Assembly: GCA_944324115.1 (NCBI GenBank)
Contig: CALUVB010000013.1
Span: 1-46,928 of the forward strand
Direction of reading: 5' to 3'
DNA length: 46,928 bases
Source: an uncultured Elusimicrobiales bacterium
GTDB taxonomy: Bacteria; Elusimicrobiota; Elusimicrobia; Elusimicrobiales; Elusimicrobiaceae
Positions 24,312 to 33,303 of the stretch are shown here, in pieces (within the stretch, counting starts at the first letter, position 1; every line of letters begins with the position of its first letter). Below the pieces are notes generated by a model, which saw only the letters and a program-made list of their open reading frames with translations, was not told the DNA's origin and did not search any database. Made by a program: the position numbers and the translations under genes.

Positions 24312-25627
24312 TGCGGAGCCGACGTATCCGCAGAAGCGCAAGGCGTCTGTTCTGCAGAAGCCGTCTCTGCAACCGCCGCCTGCGGCGCCGGAACAGGCTC
24401 TTGCTGCGCATGACGGGAAAAGAAATTGCTCCCTATCCAGCGCAAGCCTCCTTTTTCTATGCGGAAAGACATCAGACTTGATAAGATGACGCTAAAGAAA
24501 ATGACTGAATAAATTACATCGGGGATTACCTTGCCGTTTCCGTCAAGCTGCTGCGCAATCATCGCCGCCAATACGGCGCTGACCAGTCCGTTGGGGCACA
24601 TAGCCAACATGACGGCGCAATCGCTGCGGCGGAGCGCCTTGCTTGTACACCAATTCACGCACGGCGTACGCACCAATAGTTTAACCAAGGCAAAAAATAA
24701 ACCCAGTAATACCAAATGGGTTTTGCCAATATGCATACAAATCCCCATATACACAAAAAATAATGTTTTAAAAATAAACTCCACTTCCTCAAAAAATCCT
24801 TTTTCTCCTTGATTAAAGGCCAGCGTTTCAAATTTTAAATTTTTCAGCCACAGCCGCTTTATGAGCCGGATATTCCCCGCCACCACGCCAAAAACCAATG
24901 TAGCGATTGCTCCGTCTCCTCCAATATATTCACTTACACTGTATACCAAGAGCACAAAAGCAAATGTCAGCGATACGGCATTTTCCAACCCGCGCACACG
25001 GTTTAAAATACGCATCCAAAACAAACCCGCCACTACGCTAAAGGCTATCCCCAGCCCGAAAGAACGCAGTACCTCCAAACCTACGCCTTGAGCGGACAAA
25101 CGCCCCCCTTGCACCGCCACGCCCATCAGCGCCAAGGCCAACACAATAGAATAAACGCCCGTCACATTGGCTTCCAGAAAAAGAATAGCTTTTGTCTTGT
25201 CGGAAATATTCAATTTGTCCAGCAGAGGCGTAATAACCGCCGTAGAATTGTCCGCCACGATAGAGCCGATAATCAGCGCATAAATCTGAGGTATTCCCAA
25301 TATTAGGCGGGTCAGCCACGCGATAACCAGCGTAATCAGCCCAAAAGCCACCGTAGTAAGCAACAAACCCGAGCCCATCGCCCCGCGCAAAGAAAGGATT
25401 TTAAATTCTATTCCGCTTTGAAATAACACCACAATCAAAGCCAATGTAGTAAATATTTGTCCAGCCTGCCCGAACATTTCCGGCCGGATCAAACCGCTGA
25501 TCGGCCCCATAATCATGCCCAATATCATGAGCGGCAATACATCAGGCAAGCGTGTTTTTTCAAACAGAGAAGCAAACACCTGCCCCAAAAATAATACGAC
25601 CCCAATAAATAAAATGGCTCCTGTCAT
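24308..25627 (-). CDS. Cation:proton antiporter (CPA family, Na+/H+ exchanger-like)
   Basis: 439 aa with about 12 membrane helices. The fold is recognisable from the N-terminal LPLMILGMIMGPISGL and ALIVVLFQSGIEF. Helix 5 has SIVADNSTAVITPLL, the position of the ion-binding Asp in CPA1 (usually ADP or ND). FLEANVTGVYSIVLALAL and IGGDGAIATLVFGVVAGN are further conserved helices. The soluble C-terminal tail is short and Ala/Pro/Glu-rich. It would exchange Na+ or K+ for H+ across the inner membrane. ATG 25627 lies exactly six bases after TATAAT and no ribosome site exists. Ion choice (Na+ against K+) is not decided by the sequence. Confidence 0.82.
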   Translation of the reverse strand: MTGAILFIGVVLFLGQVFASLFEKTRLPDVLPLMILGMIMGPISGLIRPEMFGQAGQIFTTLALIVVLFQSGIEFKILSLRGAMGSGLLLTTVAFGLITLVIAWLTRLILGIPQIYALIIGSIVADNSTAVITPLLDKLNISDKTKAILFLEANVTGVYSIVLALALMGVAVQGGRLSAQGVGLEVLRSFGLGIAFSVVAGLFWMRILNRVRGLENAVSLTFAFVLLVYSVSEYIGGDGAIATLVFGVVAGNIRLIKRLWLKNLKFETLAFNQGEKGFFEEVEFIFKTLFFVYMGICMHIGKTHLVLLGLFFALVKLLVRTPCVNWCTSKALRRSDCAVMLAMCPNGLVSAVLAAMIAQQLDGNGKVIPDVIYSVIFFSVILSSLMSFRIEKGGLRWIGSNFFSRHAQQEPVPAPQAAVAETASAEQTPCASADTSAPH

Positions 25628-25633
25628 ACTCTT

Positions 25634-25639
25634 ATTATA
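25634..25639 (-). promoter_or_regulatory. -10 box of the antiporter gene, six bases from ATG
   Basis: Minus strand TATAAT (25634-25639), AAGAGT, ATG 25627. The -35 region is poor (TTCGGC at 25657-25662). Confidence 0.5.
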
Positions 25640-25786
25640 TAAAATACCTATCCCTTGCCGAAGGAGTCCGCCGCAGGCCGTTTCTCATGCCACGCGCCAA
25701 TTCCGCGCCAAAACAAGGGATTTATCCGGCAAGCCTGTAGGCCACTGGCAAAATTTCTTAAACCGGCTTGGATTTACATATCCCTC

Positions 25787-25815
25787 TTGCGCAGATGGCT
25801 TATATTTCGTTTAAT
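25787..25815 (+). promoter_or_regulatory. Promoter of the REC-GGDEF gene, leaderless type
   Basis: TTGCGC (25787-25792), exactly 17-nt spacer, TTTAAT (25810-25815), six bases, ATG 25822. This supports ATG 25822 rather than upstream in-frame starts. Confidence 0.6.
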
Positions 25816-25821
25816 GGAAAA

Positions 25822-26751
25822 ATGAGCGAACATAAAGCCAAAATTTTATTAGCTGATGATAACCCTTCTATCCGCATGTTAGTTTCTGAAATTTTGGAAG
25901 ATGCGGGTTTTTTAGTCGTCACTGCGGAAGACGGCCAAGATGCATTGGACAAAATTTACAAAGAGAATCCGGATTTATTGATTTTGGACTATGAGATGCC
26001 CCGCAAAACCGGCTTTGAAGTGGTGCAAGATGTGCGCAGCCATACCGGGTATCTGCATACCCCCATCATTATCTTCACCGCCGTGACCGACAAAGGGACC
26101 AAGTTGGAAGGATTAGGGCTGGATATTGACGATTATTTAACCAAACCAGCCGACGCTGATGAAGTGGTGGCCCGTGTAAAACTGTTATTAAAACGAAATA
26201 AACAAAAAATGGATTCCAACCCGCTCACCCGACTGCCAGGCAACCCTTCTATCCAAGCCCGCATTGAGCAAGAGATTGCCTCCAAACGGAAATTTGCCGT
26301 TTTATACTGCGACTTAAATAATTTTAAAGCTTTTAATGATAAATACGGATTCGGCGCCGGAGATAAAGTGCTGCTCTGCACTTCTCAGCTGATAGTCAAT
26401 GCCGCCCAACAAGACGCTTCTTCTTTCGTCGGTCATGTAGGCGGAGACGACTTTATTGTCGTATGCGCCCAAGATAAAGCCGAACCGATTGCCCAGCAGA
26501 TTGTAGCGGGTATGACGCGTATGGCGCCCTCTTTTTATAACGATACAGACCGCGCACAGGGATTTATGGTCTCTGTTAACCGAAAAGGGGAACAGGAAAA
26601 ATTCAACTTCCTCTCCATCGGGATAGGCATTGTACACAATACGCTAAGAGAACTTACTTCTTTTGCGCAGGTCAGCAGTATCGGCAGTGAGCTGAAATGT
26701 TTGGCTAAGCAGCATGAGGGCAGTTATTATGCCATAGACAGAAGAAGCTGA
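25822..26751 (+). CDS. Response regulator with diguanylate-cyclase-like domain (REC-GGDDF)
   Basis: 309 aa. Residues 1-125 are a receiver domain: acidic pair D12/D13, phospho-acceptor D56 (LILDYEMP), T87 and K108 (TKPAD). Residues 135-305 are a GGDEF domain with the metal/GTP segment YCDLNNFKAFNDKYGFGAGD and the signature VGGDDF (207-211). Asp replaces the usual Glu of GG(D/E)EF, and no RxxD product-inhibition site lies before it. It may make cyclic di-GMP, or it may be an inactive GTP- or c-di-GMP-binding output. No histidine kinase is adjacent. Cyclic di-GMP often governs type IV pili, which fits the pilin-rich surroundings (inference). Confidence 0.85.
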   Translation: MSEHKAKILLADDNPSIRMLVSEILEDAGFLVVTAEDGQDALDKIYKENPDLLILDYEMPRKTGFEVVQDVRSHTGYLHTPIIIFTAVTDKGTKLEGLGLDIDDYLTKPADADEVVARVKLLLKRNKQKMDSNPLTRLPGNPSIQARIEQEIASKRKFAVLYCDLNNFKAFNDKYGFGAGDKVLLCTSQLIVNAAQQDASSFVGHVGGDDFIVVCAQDKAEPIAQQIVAGMTRMAPSFYNDTDRAQGFMVSVNRKGEQEKFNFLSIGIGIVHNTLRELTSFAQVSSIGSELKCLAKQHEGSYYAIDRRS

Positions 26752-26785
26752 CGCTTGCTCTTTCGGCCACCTATTTGGCGGGGCT

Positions 26786-27298
26786 TTAAAATTCATAAAT
26801 TTTGCACAGGTTGTCACTGCAATTTTGTTTAAAAACTCCGCCGGCAGAGATACAGGCTTTTTCGGCCGATTTGTTTCCATCGTATGCATAGCACCAATGC
26901 TTGTTCTTATAACTAGGGTGGTTCTGATAATCTAAGAAGAAAGCAATTCCTACATTATATCCCCCTCTATTTCCACAATACACAGAGCTGCTTTGAGTCA
27001 AATTCACTGAGCAATGAGCGGACTGGGGTATAGAAATATCCAAATCCGCTATATCAGAAGCATAAATGCCTTCAGACATCCAATAACGTTCTTGCGCCTC
27101 TTTTAATGTACGGGTCCAAATCAACAATTCCGTCATTCGGCTGCGTGTAACCACTGCTTGATACTGCGGCAAAGCCACCGCCGCCAAGATGCCGATGATT
27201 AGCACCACCACCAACAGTTCTATTAGGGTAAATCCACCGAAGCGGCGCCGCTTCGGTATTTGAGAGCAAAAATGATTAATAAAAAACTGATAATACAT
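26786..27298 (-). CDS. Type IV pilin-like protein
   Basis: 170 aa. The leader (MYYQFFINHFCSQIPKRRRFGG) ends at the prepilin peptidase site, followed by FTLIELLVVVLIIGILAAVALPQYQAVVTRSR. The head domain has cysteine pairs (CSVN, YCGNRG, WCYAYDG, ACISAGG, CSDNLC). It shares the near-identical N-terminal coding sequence and T12 promoter with the other pilin genes, but its head is unrelated. ATG 27298 is six bases after TAAATT, with no ribosome site. The gene stands alone, tail to tail with the REC-GGDEF gene. It is probably an alternative major or minor pilin. Confidence 0.88.
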   Translation of the reverse strand: MYYQFFINHFCSQIPKRRRFGGFTLIELLVVVLIIGILAAVALPQYQAVVTRSRMTELLIWTRTLKEAQERYWMSEGIYASDIADLDISIPQSAHCSVNLTQSSSVYCGNRGGYNVGIAFFLDYQNHPSYKNKHWCYAYDGNKSAEKACISAGGVFKQNCSDNLCKIYEF

Positions 27299-27304
27299 AT
27301 GCAA

Positions 27305-27332
27305 AATTTATCAAAAAAAAAAAATAAGTCAA
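27305..27332 (-). promoter_or_regulatory. Pilin promoter with T12 spacer tract (locus 27.3 kb)
   Basis: Minus strand: TTGACT (27327-27332), TA, T12 (27313-27324), GA, a 16-nt spacer, TAAATT (27305-27310), TTGCAT, ATG 27298. GAAGGGC precedes the -35, as at the 38 kb locus. Confidence 0.7.
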
Positions 27333-27345
27333 CGCCCTTCTTTTT

Positions 27346-27605
27346 TCCTGCTTTAGAGTCATCGTTCTTTTCTTCGCGCTGTTTCTCTTGTCACTTATTC
27401 TGCTGAGGGCATCGTCTGCCTGCGCCATTTTACCTCTTTCTCCGGCACATAGATCTGCGCGCTGAACAGCTGAAAATTCATGCGCGGATACCAAATCCCC
27501 CACCGGACCATATTAAAAAGGGCACCCGCCCGAAGATCTTTCTTCAGCTCAAAAAAACTATTCCCTCTGTATCCGTCATGACCCGCCCCATCTGAAAACG
27601 GGCAT
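27346..27605. other. Gene-free stretch upstream of the pilin promoter
   Basis: No coding frame with a start site, RNA or repeat recognised. A minus-strand open frame here overlaps the pilin promoter and has no ribosome site. Confidence 0.5.
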
Positions 27606-27632
27606 AAAAAAAACGCCCGGACAAGCCGGGCG
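27606..27632 (-). terminator. Terminator of the phosphoglucomutase gene
   Basis: Minus strand: CGCCCGG-CTTGT-CCGGGCG followed by eight T; 31 nt after the stop. Confidence 0.93.
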
Positions 27633-27662
27633 CTGACAAATTATATTTCTGTGCAAATGCGC

Positions 27663-29210
27663 TTATACACCGAAATATTTTCTTCCTTCCTCTATAATTT
27701 GGTGCAAATGCTCCTCACTGATAAACGTCTCCGCATAGAACTTTAAGATATTTTCCGTACCCGAAGGCCGCACCAGGAACCAGGAACTCTGCAGATATAC
27801 TTTGATGCCGTCAGTATCACGGATATCAAGCACCTTCTCTCCCGCTACAGTAAGTAAATCTTTCAAATCCTCTTTCTTAAAAGATTTCACTTTATTTTTA
27901 GCGGCTTCATCAGTGGGGACATCTACCCGGGTATAATAAGGCTTGCCGTATTTTTGCGTCAAGCCGTCATAAAGTTTGGCGATATCCCCTTTTGCAGAAG
28001 CAATTTCCAGCAACAGACAGACCGCCAAAATACCATCTTTTTCCGGGGTCCAGCCGCTCATGCTCATGCCGGCGCTTTCTTCTCCTGCCAATATATAGCG
28101 CCCTTGCACAATGCCTTCCACGAAATATTTAAAACCGACATTCACCTCATCTAATCCATATCCGGCTGCGGAAGCGATACGGTCCAACAAAGCAGTAGTC
28201 CCCAAGGTGCGCCCGACCGCCATACCTTCTTTGGGTTGGCGGGTTTGTATCAGATAATCTGCCACCACACACAAAGCATGATTGGGCGCGATTAAACCGC
28301 CTTCTTTAGTTGCACAGCCAAAGCGGTCTGCATCTGGGTCGCTGGCGCCAGCAAAGTCATACCGCCCGCTCTGCACCAGCTCAATCAGCGGTTTCATGGG
28401 ATATACGGAAGAAGGGTCCATGCGGATTTTGCCGTCATGGTCTATGGGGATAAAATAGAAAGAAGGATCTTGTTCCTCGCTTACAATTTCTAAGTTATCC
28501 AGTCCATATTTCTCTTTTATGGCGCGGTAAAAAGCCAAGCTGCTTCCTCCCAGCGGATGGACAGCTGCTTTTAACCCCGCCTTCTTAATCACTTCAAAAT
28601 TAACCATACGTCCCAATGCCGTAATATAAGGAGTAATCAAATCCGCCGTATTCACCAACCCTTGTCGGCGGGCTTGGTCCAGCGGCATTCGTTTAATTAA
28701 AGCGGGATTTTTCAAATATTCATTAGCGTATTTTTCAATACGTGACGTCAATTCCGACCCGGCCGGCCCTCCATGGGAAGGATTATATTTCAATCCCATA
28801 TCCTGCGGCGGATTATGGCTGGCGGTGCCATTTAAAGAGGCGCTGGCACGGCCGCTGATAATCTCAAAAGAAAATACGGGGGTCGGCAATGGCATATCCG
28901 GCAAAATAACGGATAATCCGTTGCCCGCCAACACCTCAGCACACAGTTGCGCCACCGTACTGGACATCAAACGCGTGTCTCCTCCGCACAATATCGGGCC
29001 TTTGACTCCGTCTTCTATATGAATCCGCGCTACAGCCTGCGCAATAGCCAACGCATGCACCGAAGCAAAGCCCCGCCCCAACTGGCCGCGATGGCCTGAT
29101 GTGCCGAATTTTACTGCCGCCACCGGCCCCTGCGGCTCCCAAAACAATTTACGCAATTTTTCCACATCAATACGTTCTTTGGTCAATGTACCAGCTAGCG
29201 GACTTACCAT
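27663..29210 (-). CDS. pgm: Phosphoglucomutase (alpha-D-phosphohexomutase)
   Basis: 515 aa, similar in length and order to E. coli Pgm. It interconverts glucose-1-phosphate and glucose-6-phosphate. Motifs: FGTSGHRG (35-42), the phosphoserine loop TASHNPP (S131), the Mg-binding DPDADRFG, GEESAGMSMSGW for sugar recognition, and the C-terminal phosphate-binding RPSGTENILKFYAE. ATG 29210 is chosen for the strong GGGAGGAAGG directly upstream; in-frame codons further upstream run into the divergent gene's promoter. It links glycogen/UDP-glucose sugars with glycolysis. It is divergent from the outer-membrane protein gene and stands alone. Confidence 0.94.
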   Translation of the reverse strand: MVSPLAGTLTKERIDVEKLRKLFWEPQGPVAAVKFGTSGHRGQLGRGFASVHALAIAQAVARIHIEDGVKGPILCGGDTRLMSSTVAQLCAEVLAGNGLSVILPDMPLPTPVFSFEIISGRASASLNGTASHNPPQDMGLKYNPSHGGPAGSELTSRIEKYANEYLKNPALIKRMPLDQARRQGLVNTADLITPYITALGRMVNFEVIKKAGLKAAVHPLGGSSLAFYRAIKEKYGLDNLEIVSEEQDPSFYFIPIDHDGKIRMDPSSVYPMKPLIELVQSGRYDFAGASDPDADRFGCATKEGGLIAPNHALCVVADYLIQTRQPKEGMAVGRTLGTTALLDRIASAAGYGLDEVNVGFKYFVEGIVQGRYILAGEESAGMSMSGWTPEKDGILAVCLLLEIASAKGDIAKLYDGLTQKYGKPYYTRVDVPTDEAAKNKVKSFKKEDLKDLLTVAGEKVLDIRDTDGIKVYLQSSWFLVRPSGTENILKFYAETFISEEHLHQIIEEGRKYFGV

Positions 29211-29310
29211 ACCTTCCTCCCATAAAAAAATTTGCACTGCATTCTTGCGCAGTACCTTCTCTTTTTCTATGATATGATATGTAAGAAACTTTATCAATAA
29301 GGAATTATTT

Positions 29311-30003
29311 ATGAAAAAACTTCTTTTCTCTCTCTTTGTCGTTTTGGTTCTTTCCCTGCCGGTTCGGGCCGACATGGGTACAGACTTTCAGCAGCATTTT
29401 AATTTAGGCGCTTTGGCCGACTATAACAGAGATATTTCCACCATGATAGGACTGGCGGATTTTCATACGGGCAGCGGCGTTGTCTTTCCGGGGTTTGACG
29501 TGGGCGTTTCCGTTTCGGCGGTGCAGACCTCCTCGGCTGATTTTTCTTCTAAAGATTATTTTTATGCGCCGTTTATCACCGCTGAAACACAATTGCCTGT
29601 TTTCGGCTTAGGTTTGGCGCTGCGCGGCACCAGTTATGACGGATTTAAATCCTTGGGCGGCGGTTTAAAGTGGCATGGATCTTTAGCTTTAATCAATCTT
29701 TCCGCTTCTGCTTTTTACGACCGTTACGGCACGGACTATTATGACGGGAATCACTATTCCGTCTCGGCTTCCGCTTCCGTCAATATATTAATGCTTACGC
29801 CATATGTGGGCATCGGCTACGACTACAGCACCCTGAAAGTGAAAGACATGGGCGCCGCTTCCGGAGAAAAAACCGATGACGGCACCGTACGCTATACGGC
29901 AGGCGTTAATTTTCACCCGCTGCCGCTGTTTTATGTATATGGGGCTTATACTTACACCAAATACAGCCACGGGTTCCAAGGCGGCATCGGTTTAAACTTT
30001 TAA
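29311..30003 (+). CDS. Small outer-membrane beta-barrel protein, function unknown
   Basis: 230 aa with a clean signal peptide (MKKLLFSLFVVLVLSLPVRA, cleavage after RADM or nearby). The mature part is a series of alternating amphipathic strands rich in Gly, Tyr, Ser and Phe (e.g. VDVGVSVSAV-like, YAPFITAETQLP, SVSASASVNILMLTPYVGIGYDY) and ends GGIGLNF, an aromatic C-terminal signal for BAM. I do not recognise a specific family; an 8- to 10-stranded barrel is likely. Start has AAGGAA 8 nt upstream. murB begins 8 nt after the stop, so they are probably one transcript. Confidence 0.7.
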   Translation: MKKLLFSLFVVLVLSLPVRADMGTDFQQHFNLGALADYNRDISTMIGLADFHTGSGVVFPGFDVGVSVSAVQTSSADFSSKDYFYAPFITAETQLPVFGLGLALRGTSYDGFKSLGGGLKWHGSLALINLSASAFYDRYGTDYYDGNHYSVSASASVNILMLTPYVGIGYDYSTLKVKDMGAASGEKTDDGTVRYTAGVNFHPLPLFYVYGAYTYTKYSHGFQGGIGLNF

Positions 30004-30011
30004 GGTAATAT

Positions 30012-30914
30012 ATGGACTATAAAAAAGAACTCTCCACTTATTTTCAAGAGAACTGTCTGCTCAATGAGCCCATGCACCGCCACACCACATACCGCGCCGG
30101 CGGACCGGCGGAGGTCTACGTTTATCCCAAAAGCACAGAAGACTGGTGTTTTGTGCTCAAACTGGCCCAAACGGAAAATATTCCTCTGCGTATTATAGGC
30201 TTCGGATCTAACATTTTAGTGGGAAGCAAAGGCATAAAAGGCATCACCTGTTCCACCAAACGCATGAACCAGACCGCCGTGAAAGGCAACCGCGTTACAG
30301 CCGAAGCGGGTGCCGCTTTGGACAAAGTGTGCGAAACAGCAGTCCGAGCTGGCCTGGCCGGCATGGAAAAACTTTCCGGCATTCCGGGCAGTGTCGGCGG
30401 AGCCGTCTATATGAATGCCGGCGCATTCGGTCAGGAAACATTTGATTGTTTAGAATATGTGGAAGCAATAGATTTTGAAGGCCGGCCTGCCGTATTGTTA
30501 AAAAAAGATTTGCCCCACGCTTACCGCCATGTAGAAGGCATAGGAAACTATATCGTATTAAGCGCGGGCTTTTCCTTGGAAAAGAAAGAATTCGCCCCGT
30601 TAATGGAAGCGCGCAACGGCGTATTGCACAAACGTATTGAAAAACAACCGCTGGATTTTCCTTCCGCCGGCAGCGTATTCAAACGCCCGGTGGGGGACTA
30701 CGCTTCACGCTTGATTGACGAAGCCGGGCTGCGCGGGCTGAGCATTGGCGGGGCCAAAGTGTCTGAAAAGCATGCCGGCTTTATCGTCAATTTCAACCAT
30801 GCCACCCCGGAAGACATTAAACACTTAATGGAAGAAATAAAACGCCAAGTCCGCCAAAAAAGCGGCATAGAATTGGAGTTGGAACAAATTCTATGGGGTG
30901 AGTTTGAAGTTTAA
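30012..30914 (+). CDS. murB: UDP-N-acetylenolpyruvoylglucosamine reductase
   Basis: 300 aa. This FAD enzyme reduces UDP-GlcNAc-enolpyruvate to UDP-MurNAc in the cytoplasm. N-terminal HTTYRAGGPAEV and GFGSNILVG bind FAD. SGIPGSVGGAVYMNAGAFGQE is the signature loop. PSAGSVFKRP carries the proton-donor Ser, and GAKVSEKHAGFIVN the catalytic Glu. It has the length and missing insert of type II MurB (Gram-positive/thermophile style). It follows the OM protein gene by 8 nt with AAGG before ATG. No other mur ligase is adjacent; murI-pgeF lies 6 kb away. Confidence 0.95.
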   Translation: MDYKKELSTYFQENCLLNEPMHRHTTYRAGGPAEVYVYPKSTEDWCFVLKLAQTENIPLRIIGFGSNILVGSKGIKGITCSTKRMNQTAVKGNRVTAEAGAALDKVCETAVRAGLAGMEKLSGIPGSVGGAVYMNAGAFGQETFDCLEYVEAIDFEGRPAVLLKKDLPHAYRHVEGIGNYIVLSAGFSLEKKEFAPLMEARNGVLHKRIEKQPLDFPSAGSVFKRPVGDYASRLIDEAGLRGLSIGGAKVSEKHAGFIVNFNHATPEDIKHLMEEIKRQVRQKSGIELELEQILWGEFEV

Positions 30915-30934
30915 AGACAAATCCCTGAAAAAAA

Positions 30935-30963
30935 TTGACGCGGCGCGCGCAATAAGCTAAAAT
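30935..30963 (+). promoter_or_regulatory. tRNA-Asp promoter
   Basis: TTGACG (30935-30940), exactly 17-nt GC-rich spacer, TAAAAT (30958-30963); the tRNA begins 26 nt further on. Confidence 0.8.
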
Positions 30964-30989
30964 ATATGTACGAAAGAATTTAAGTCGTT

Positions 30990-31068
30990 GGAGTCGTGGT
31001 GTAGCCTGGTCTAACACGCTGCCCTGTCAAGGCAGAGACCGCGGGTTCGAATCCCGTCGACTCCGCCA
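30990..31068 (+). tRNA. tRNA-Asp (anticodon GTC), CCA encoded
   Basis: Acceptor stem GGAGTCG pairs with CGACTCC. Anticodon stem-loop CTGCCCTGTCAAGGCAG gives anticodon GTC. T arm GCGGGTTCGAATCCCGT is canonical. Discriminator G73 is the expected Asp identity base and CCA is encoded (31066-31068). It has its own promoter and terminator. Confidence 0.97.
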
Positions 31069-31078
31069 TTTATCAATT

Positions 31079-31102
31079 ACCCGCCGCCAGGCGGGTTTTT
31101 TA
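31079..31102 (+). terminator. Terminator of tRNA-Asp
   Basis: ACCCGCC-GCCA-GGCGGGT followed by TTTTTTA. Confidence 0.92.
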
Positions 31103-31205
31103 TTTCTATTTTTAGGCTGCTGTTTTTAAGCAAATACGCCGCCGCGCGGTGCTTCGGGCCAATTTAAAGTAAAAATCATGTTTTGTCAAACCCCATCACA
31201 GATAA

Positions 31206-31229
31206 CAAAAACCCCGCATAAAGCGGGGT
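31206..31229 (-). terminator. Terminator of the dCMP deaminase gene
   Basis: Minus strand: ACCCCGC-TTTAT-GCGGGGT then TTTTGTT; 25 nt after the stop. Confidence 0.85.
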
Positions 31230-31254
31230 CATAAAAAACAACTTACACATTGAC

Positions 31255-31743
31255 TTAATAGCCGCGCTGCCCTTGTAAAGATTCGTCATTATCAATCCAG
31301 TCTTGCACATTAATTTCGCGGTATGTGTCTTGCGTATCCCGCACGATAACGTTTTTAATACCGGCATTGATAATCATTCGCTTGCACATAGAACAGCTGT
31401 TGGACTTCTGGATATATTCCCCACTGTCCATTTCTCTGCCAGAAAGATACAGAGTGGCGCCTAACATTTTATCACGCGAAGCACTAATGATTGCATTGGC
31501 CTCAGCATGAACGCTGCGGCACAACTCATAACGTTCGCCGCGCGGAATATTGAGCTGCTGGCGGATACAATATCCCAAATCCGTACAATTTTTACGCCCG
31601 CGCGGAGCTCCCACATAGCCGGTGGAGATCACTTCATCATTTTTTACAATCACCGCCCCATAACGCCGGCGCAAACAAGTGCCCCGTTGAGACACCACAT
31701 CTGCCAAATCCAAATAATAATTCGTTTTATCACGTCTTGCCAT
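31255..31743 (-). CDS. dCMP deaminase family protein (ComEB-like)
   Basis: 162 aa. Zinc-dependent deaminase of the dCMP deaminase family, which makes dUMP for thymidylate synthesis. The catalytic zinc site is complete: H79 and E81 (SVHAEANAI) and C117/C120 (CSMC). RRRYGAVIVKNDEVISTGYVGAPRG and KNCTDLGYC supply a second Cys/His cluster typical of this family. ATG 31743 is preferred because GGGAGG lies 5 nt upstream and the family starts at ARRDKTNYYLDLA; a longer open frame upstream lacks support. ComEB of competence operons belongs here, but nothing nearby demands that role. It is convergent with tRNA-Asp. Confidence 0.92.
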   Translation of the reverse strand: MARRDKTNYYLDLADVVSQRGTCLRRRYGAVIVKNDEVISTGYVGAPRGRKNCTDLGYCIRQQLNIPRGERYELCRSVHAEANAIISASRDKMLGATLYLSGREMDSGEYIQKSNSCSMCKRMIINAGIKNVIVRDTQDTYREINVQDWIDNDESLQGQRGY

Positions 31744-31909
31744 AATGCCTCCCGGCGTTTTGCCGCTTCCGGCACATACGGGAAGCACAAAACGGAAATA
31801 TTTTAAATATTATAAACAAAAGCGTTTCCTATACACAACGCCGCTTTGCAAACTAACCAAAAAGCCAACGTCAATCCGCTTGAGCAAAAAGCTATAATTT
31901 ATCGGGAAG

Positions 31910-33202
31910 ATGAAAAAATTATTTTGTTTACTACTTTTGGTCCTCTCCTGCCCGCTGCATGCCCAACCTCAAACAGTAGGAGATATACACATTACCACTA
32001 CCCGCATTGATCCTGCCGTCGTGGCGCGTAAATTTCCGCTCAAAACAGGAGACACTTTTATCCCTCGGCTCTATGAAGAAGCCCAAAACAAACTGCACGA
32101 CATGCGCCTATTTAAGAAATTGGATTTCAGCACACAGCCTCATGATGGGAAAGTGGACATCTCCATTAATGCGCAAGACGGTTATTATTTTTTTCCACTT
32201 ACTTTCTTTTCTTCCGGAGACAAAGATGTCTTTTTTCTCTCTTTATTTGAAGGCAACTTTTTAAAAAAAGGAGAAACTGCTTTTGCCACCGCCGGTATTA
32301 GCGACGACGGCTATTCTTTCTCCGGAGGGATCAGTTTGGAAGACAACTTTTTCTTAGTCTCCTTTACCAAATTGGATACGCAACTGCGTTTCTATGACGA
32401 CTTTTGGTCCAGTACTTACGGCGTACTCAATGTGGCAAAAGACAAAGATGAATATGGAGATCCACTCTATCAATGGGATATGCGGGATTATAAACTGCGC
32501 CTGCTTTACGCCCGCACCTTGGGAGATTTCAACTTATTTCTCTCTCCGGAATTCAAAAACGTTTCATACAATACCCAGGCAGACGCTGGCAATCATAATC
32601 AATGGACAGCCGGTCTGTCTTACCGCCGAAATATACGCACCTCAGCCGGCATGGGGGCCTTATTTGGGTTTGGGCTGTCCGACAAAAAGAAAATGCTGGC
32701 GGATTTGCCGGCCGCACAATACGCCTATGCGGCAGATCTTTCTTTTACCTGGGGAGGAAAATGGAGCGGCGCCGACTATGATATTACAAAACTCTCCGCC
32801 ACGGCTTTATGGCAGGCGGAAACCAGAAGCCGCCATACTTTTTTCTTGCAGCTGAAAGGACAAAACGCCTATGGCTCTCCTTTTTCCGACCAAATCCTCT
32901 CTACAGATTTGCTGGGCGGGCAAGGCCGCTACCGCCGCTTAATACGCGGCAGCCGCGGAGCGGGAGTGACGGTTTCTTTTCTTTATTATTTACTACGGGA
33001 TAATATGGGGCTTTTGTCCTTGCAGCCTTTTTATGAATTAGCTTATGTATATGCCGGCGGCGCTTACCGAAACCATAGCGGGGCTGGCGCCACGCTGGCT
33101 TATAAATTCTGGCGTTTTCCGTTTCCGCTGGGGATCAATTATACACAAAATTTAAGCGACAACAGCCATACCGTCTCTTTTGTAGCCGGCGGCTCTTTTT
33201 AA
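31910..33202 (+). CDS. Omp85-family (BamA/TamA-like) outer-membrane protein with a single POTRA domain
   Basis: 430 aa with a signal peptide (MKKLFCLLLLVLSCPLHA). Residues about 22-92 form one POTRA-like beta-alpha-alpha-beta unit (VGDIHITTTRIDPAVV...LYEEAQNKLHDMRLFKKLDF...VDISINAQDG). The rest is a beta-barrel ending in VSFVAGGSF. The loop LLGGQGRYRRLIRGSRGAG resembles the L6 (V/I)RG(Y/F) motif of Omp85 proteins. One POTRA instead of five argues against it being BamA itself. It could be an assembly accessory, a two-partner-secretion-like exporter or a lipid-related barrel. TATAAT and a GGGAAG ribosome site precede ATG 31910. It stands alone. Confidence 0.75.
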   Translation: MKKLFCLLLLVLSCPLHAQPQTVGDIHITTTRIDPAVVARKFPLKTGDTFIPRLYEEAQNKLHDMRLFKKLDFSTQPHDGKVDISINAQDGYYFFPLTFFSSGDKDVFFLSLFEGNFLKKGETAFATAGISDDGYSFSGGISLEDNFFLVSFTKLDTQLRFYDDFWSSTYGVLNVAKDKDEYGDPLYQWDMRDYKLRLLYARTLGDFNLFLSPEFKNVSYNTQADAGNHNQWTAGLSYRRNIRTSAGMGALFGFGLSDKKKMLADLPAAQYAYAADLSFTWGGKWSGADYDITKLSATALWQAETRSRHTFFLQLKGQNAYGSPFSDQILSTDLLGGQGRYRRLIRGSRGAGVTVSFLYYLLRDNMGLLSLQPFYELAYVYAGGAYRNHSGAGATLAYKFWRFPFPLGINYTQNLSDNSHTVSFVAGGSF

Positions 33203-33303
33203 AAAAGAGGCTGGAATTGTCTAATTCCATTGCACACATTATCCCTGCGCTTAACGGCGGGCTAAACTTGGTTACGGCTGGACAGTCTTCGGCTTCTGTT
33301 CAG

